A program made the translations under genes and the position numbers. A stretch of DNA of 14,395 nucleotides from Porphyromonadaceae bacterium (GTDB lineage Bacteria; Bacteroidota; Bacteroidia; Bacteroidales; UBA11471). Of the stretch, positions 12,976 to 14,395 are shown piece after piece. The notes under the pieces were generated by a model, which ran no database searches, was not told where the DNA came from, and was given only the letters and a program-made list of their open reading frames with translations. Each line of letters starts with the position of its first letter. Positions within the stretch are counted from its first letter, which is position 1. Where the stretch lies: contig JAJQIP010000217.1 in the NCBI GenBank assembly GCA_021199145.1, forward strand, positions 1-14,395. Direction: 5' to 3'.

Positions 12976-14127
12976 ATGAAAAAACTTGCCGTCCTTTTCC
13001 TGGGTATGGTTCTCCTTGTAGGGTGCAGCGATGCCGCAACCCAGAAGCCCGAAAAAGAAGATGTGTTGAACGCCCTCCGTTTGGCGAATGACCACTTTAT
13101 GACGAAATGGAGTGACCCCGGGGAGTCTATTCCTTATCCCGCCCGCAAACGCAGTTATGAATCCAATTTGTGGACCCGAGCCTATTATTATGAGGGACTT
13201 ATCGACTTGTGGGAGATAGACCCGCAGCAACGTTACCTTGATTATATGTTGGACTGGGGTAACAAGCACGAATGGAAGCTCCGCAGTACGAAAAACGGTT
13301 GGGAAACCCGCAATGCCGATAACCAGTGCGCCGGACAGGTTTACCTTTATCTGTATCAGATTGACCCTGAAAAACCGGAATGTTATATCGCAAATATCAA
13401 GGCCTCGATTGATTCGATGATGGTCACCGACAAGATTGACGATTGGCATTGGATTGACGCCGTGCAGATGGCGATGCCTATTTTCGCCCAATTGGGGAAT
13501 ATCACAGGCGACACGGCCTATTATGACCGGGCGTATGCTATGTATGAATATACCAAGACCCAACATGGTGCGAACGGTCTGTACAATCCCGAGGACCAGT
13601 TGTGGTGGCGTGACGGTGATTTCGATCCCCCTTATACGGAGCCTAATGGAGAGGATTGTTATTGGGCCCGTGGCAACGGGTGGATTGTCGTAGCCATGTC
13701 ACGTATGCTTGAGATGCTTCCTGCCGACGAACCGCACCGTGCGGAATACGAGACGATGCTGGTCGACATGTGTCAGGCTCTGAAGAAAGTGCAGCGTGAA
13801 GACGGTCTATGGAACGTAAGTCTGCACGACCCGGACAATTTCGGTGGCAAGGAACTCACAGGTACCGCCATGTTCACTTATGGTATGGCCTATGGCGTGA
13901 ACCATGGTCTGCTGCCGGCCGAGGAGTATACGCCGGTGATTTACAAAGCCTGGAATGCGATGGTGAAGGATTGTCTCCATCCCGACGGATTTTTGGGCTA
14001 TGTACAAGGGTCAGGCAAGGAGCCGAAAGAGGCGCAGCCGGTCACCTATGACCGTGAACCCGACTTCGACGATTTCGGCCTTGGCGCTTTCCTCATGGCC
14101 GGTTGTGAGGTCTACAAGATGTTATAA
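12976..14127 (+). CDS. GH105/GH88-type unsaturated uronyl hydrolase, lipoprotein
   Basis: This encodes a 383-residue lipoprotein. MKKLAVLFLGMVLLVGC ends in the lipobox LVGC (Cys17), and the next residues SDAATQ are acidic at +2, so surface display is possible but unproven. The mature part is an alpha/alpha-barrel hydrolase. NADNQCAGQ (113-121) provides D115, and DDWHWIDAVQMAMP (155-168) provides D161. These probably match the two active-site aspartates of YteR-like unsaturated rhamnogalacturonyl hydrolases. CYWARGNGW (228-236) and LTGTAMFTYGMAYG (294-307) are further family motifs. The family removes 4,5-unsaturated galacturonic or glucuronic residues left by polysaccharide lyases, by hydration of the double bond. 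The natural substrate could be pectic rhamnogalacturonan or a host glycosaminoglycan fragment. No lyase or SusC/SusD pair is in view, so it is isolated from a classic utilisation locus. A putative lipoprotein gene starts 38 bases downstream. Confidence 0.9.
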   Translation: MKKLAVLFLGMVLLVGCSDAATQKPEKEDVLNALRLANDHFMTKWSDPGESIPYPARKRSYESNLWTRAYYYEGLIDLWEIDPQQRYLDYMLDWGNKHEWKLRSTKNGWETRNADNQCAGQVYLYLYQIDPEKPECYIANIKASIDSMMVTDKIDDWHWIDAVQMAMPIFAQLGNITGDTAYYDRAYAMYEYTKTQHGANGLYNPEDQLWWRDGDFDPPYTEPNGEDCYWARGNGWIVVAMSRMLEMLPADEPHRAEYETMLVDMCQALKKVQREDGLWNVSLHDPDNFGGKELTGTAMFTYGMAYGVNHGLLPAEEYTPVIYKAWNAMVKDCLHPDGFLGYVQGSGKEPKEAQPVTYDREPDFDDFGLGAFLMAGCEVYKML

Positions 14128-14165
14128 CTATTTTATTTTCCAACTGTTTTCTTGATTTTCAAACG

Positions 14166-14395
14166 ATGAAGAAAATTTATCCTCTTGTCCTTACTTTCTT
14201 TATAGGGAGTCTGGGCCTTTTCTCGTGCAGTTCCAATCCGGAATTTCCTGTCGAGGAGCGGATAGGGGGAATTCCCTCTTCTTCCGATGAAGATGATGCG
14301 CCGGACTTTGATACGACCATTCAACCATACGATGGAGAGATGGCCGATGATGCCGCCTTGGATGTGGTGGGAACGGATGAAGACCTCTATTGGGA
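14166..14395 (+). CDS. N-terminal part of an acidic lipoprotein, cut by the window end
   Basis: The ATG at 14166 opens a frame that is still open at the last base (76 codons and two bases). MKKIYPLVLTFFIGSLGLFSC is a lipoprotein signal with lipobox LFSC (Cys21). The following 55 residues are strongly acidic and low in complexity (SSSDEDDAPDFDTT, then DGEMADDAALDVVGTDEDLYW). The VGTDEDLYW end reminds me of Bacteroidales lipoproteins with a DUF4353-type carbohydrate-binding domain after such a linker, but too little is present to confirm it. It lies 38 bases after the GH105-like gene, with no terminator hairpin seen, so it may be in the same transcript. The acidic linker could serve as a surface tether. 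Confidence 0.75.
   Translation, partial: MKKIYPLVLTFFIGSLGLFSCSSNPEFPVEERIGGIPSSSDEDDAPDFDTTIQPYDGEMADDAALDVVGTDEDLYW

Overview
The window looks like a chromosomal segment of a member of the order Bacteroidales. The evidence is a TonB-dependent receptor with an N-terminal carboxypeptidase-regulatory-like domain, Bacteroidetes-type promoter boxes (TAnnTTTG at -7, with a partial TTTG at -33) ahead of several genes, and general lack of Shine-Dalgarno sequences. The Bacteroidales-style ECF sigma factor and KdsC-like phosphatase agree with this. The base composition appears moderately GC-rich for the order, so a Barnesiella- or Muribaculaceae-like gut bacterium is possible, but the genus is a guess.

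Left part (1-1751, + strand): a small HTH protein with a good promoter and a strong intrinsic terminator, then an orphan ATP-grasp-like protein. This protein converges, 12 bases apart, on a five-gene minus-strand operon (5386 down to 1764). The operon reads nitroreductase, Rossmann/DUF2520 protein, KdsC-like HAD phosphatase, Maf nucleotide pyrophosphatase, membrane-anchored metallophosphoesterase. The first three genes are joined by 7-8 base start/stop overlaps, which suggests translational coupling. The mix (Kdo/LPS precursor phosphatase, house-cleaning NTP pyrophosphatase, redox enzymes) looks like a housekeeping operon.

Middle part (5571-10813): a TonB-dependent receptor on the + strand, diverging from the nitroreductase operon. 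Its 3' end overlaps the 3' end of a minus-strand comEC by 29 bases. comEC follows rpe (ribulose-phosphate 3-epimerase) on the minus strand, and rpe has its own promoter-like element.

Right part (10887-14395): a minus-strand ECF sigma factor is followed by an overlooked 51-residue ORF. No FecR-type anti-sigma factor is adjacent. Diverging on the + strand are a sugar nucleotidyltransferase, a GH105/GH88-type unsaturated glucuronyl/rhamnogalacturonyl hydrolase carried as a lipoprotein, and the first 76 codons of another lipoprotein cut by the window edge.

Most of the window is recognisable core-genome content, and I do not see a clear new multi-gene system. The most interesting items are the sigma factor plus small-ORF pair with its inverted repeats, the orphan ATP-grasp protein, and the catalytically degenerate C-terminal domain of ComEC. 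No tRNA, rRNA, CRISPR array or insertion sequence was recognised. There is no gene-free stretch longer than 300 bases; the longest is the 280-base divergent region at 11718-11997, which holds promoter elements and an inverted repeat.
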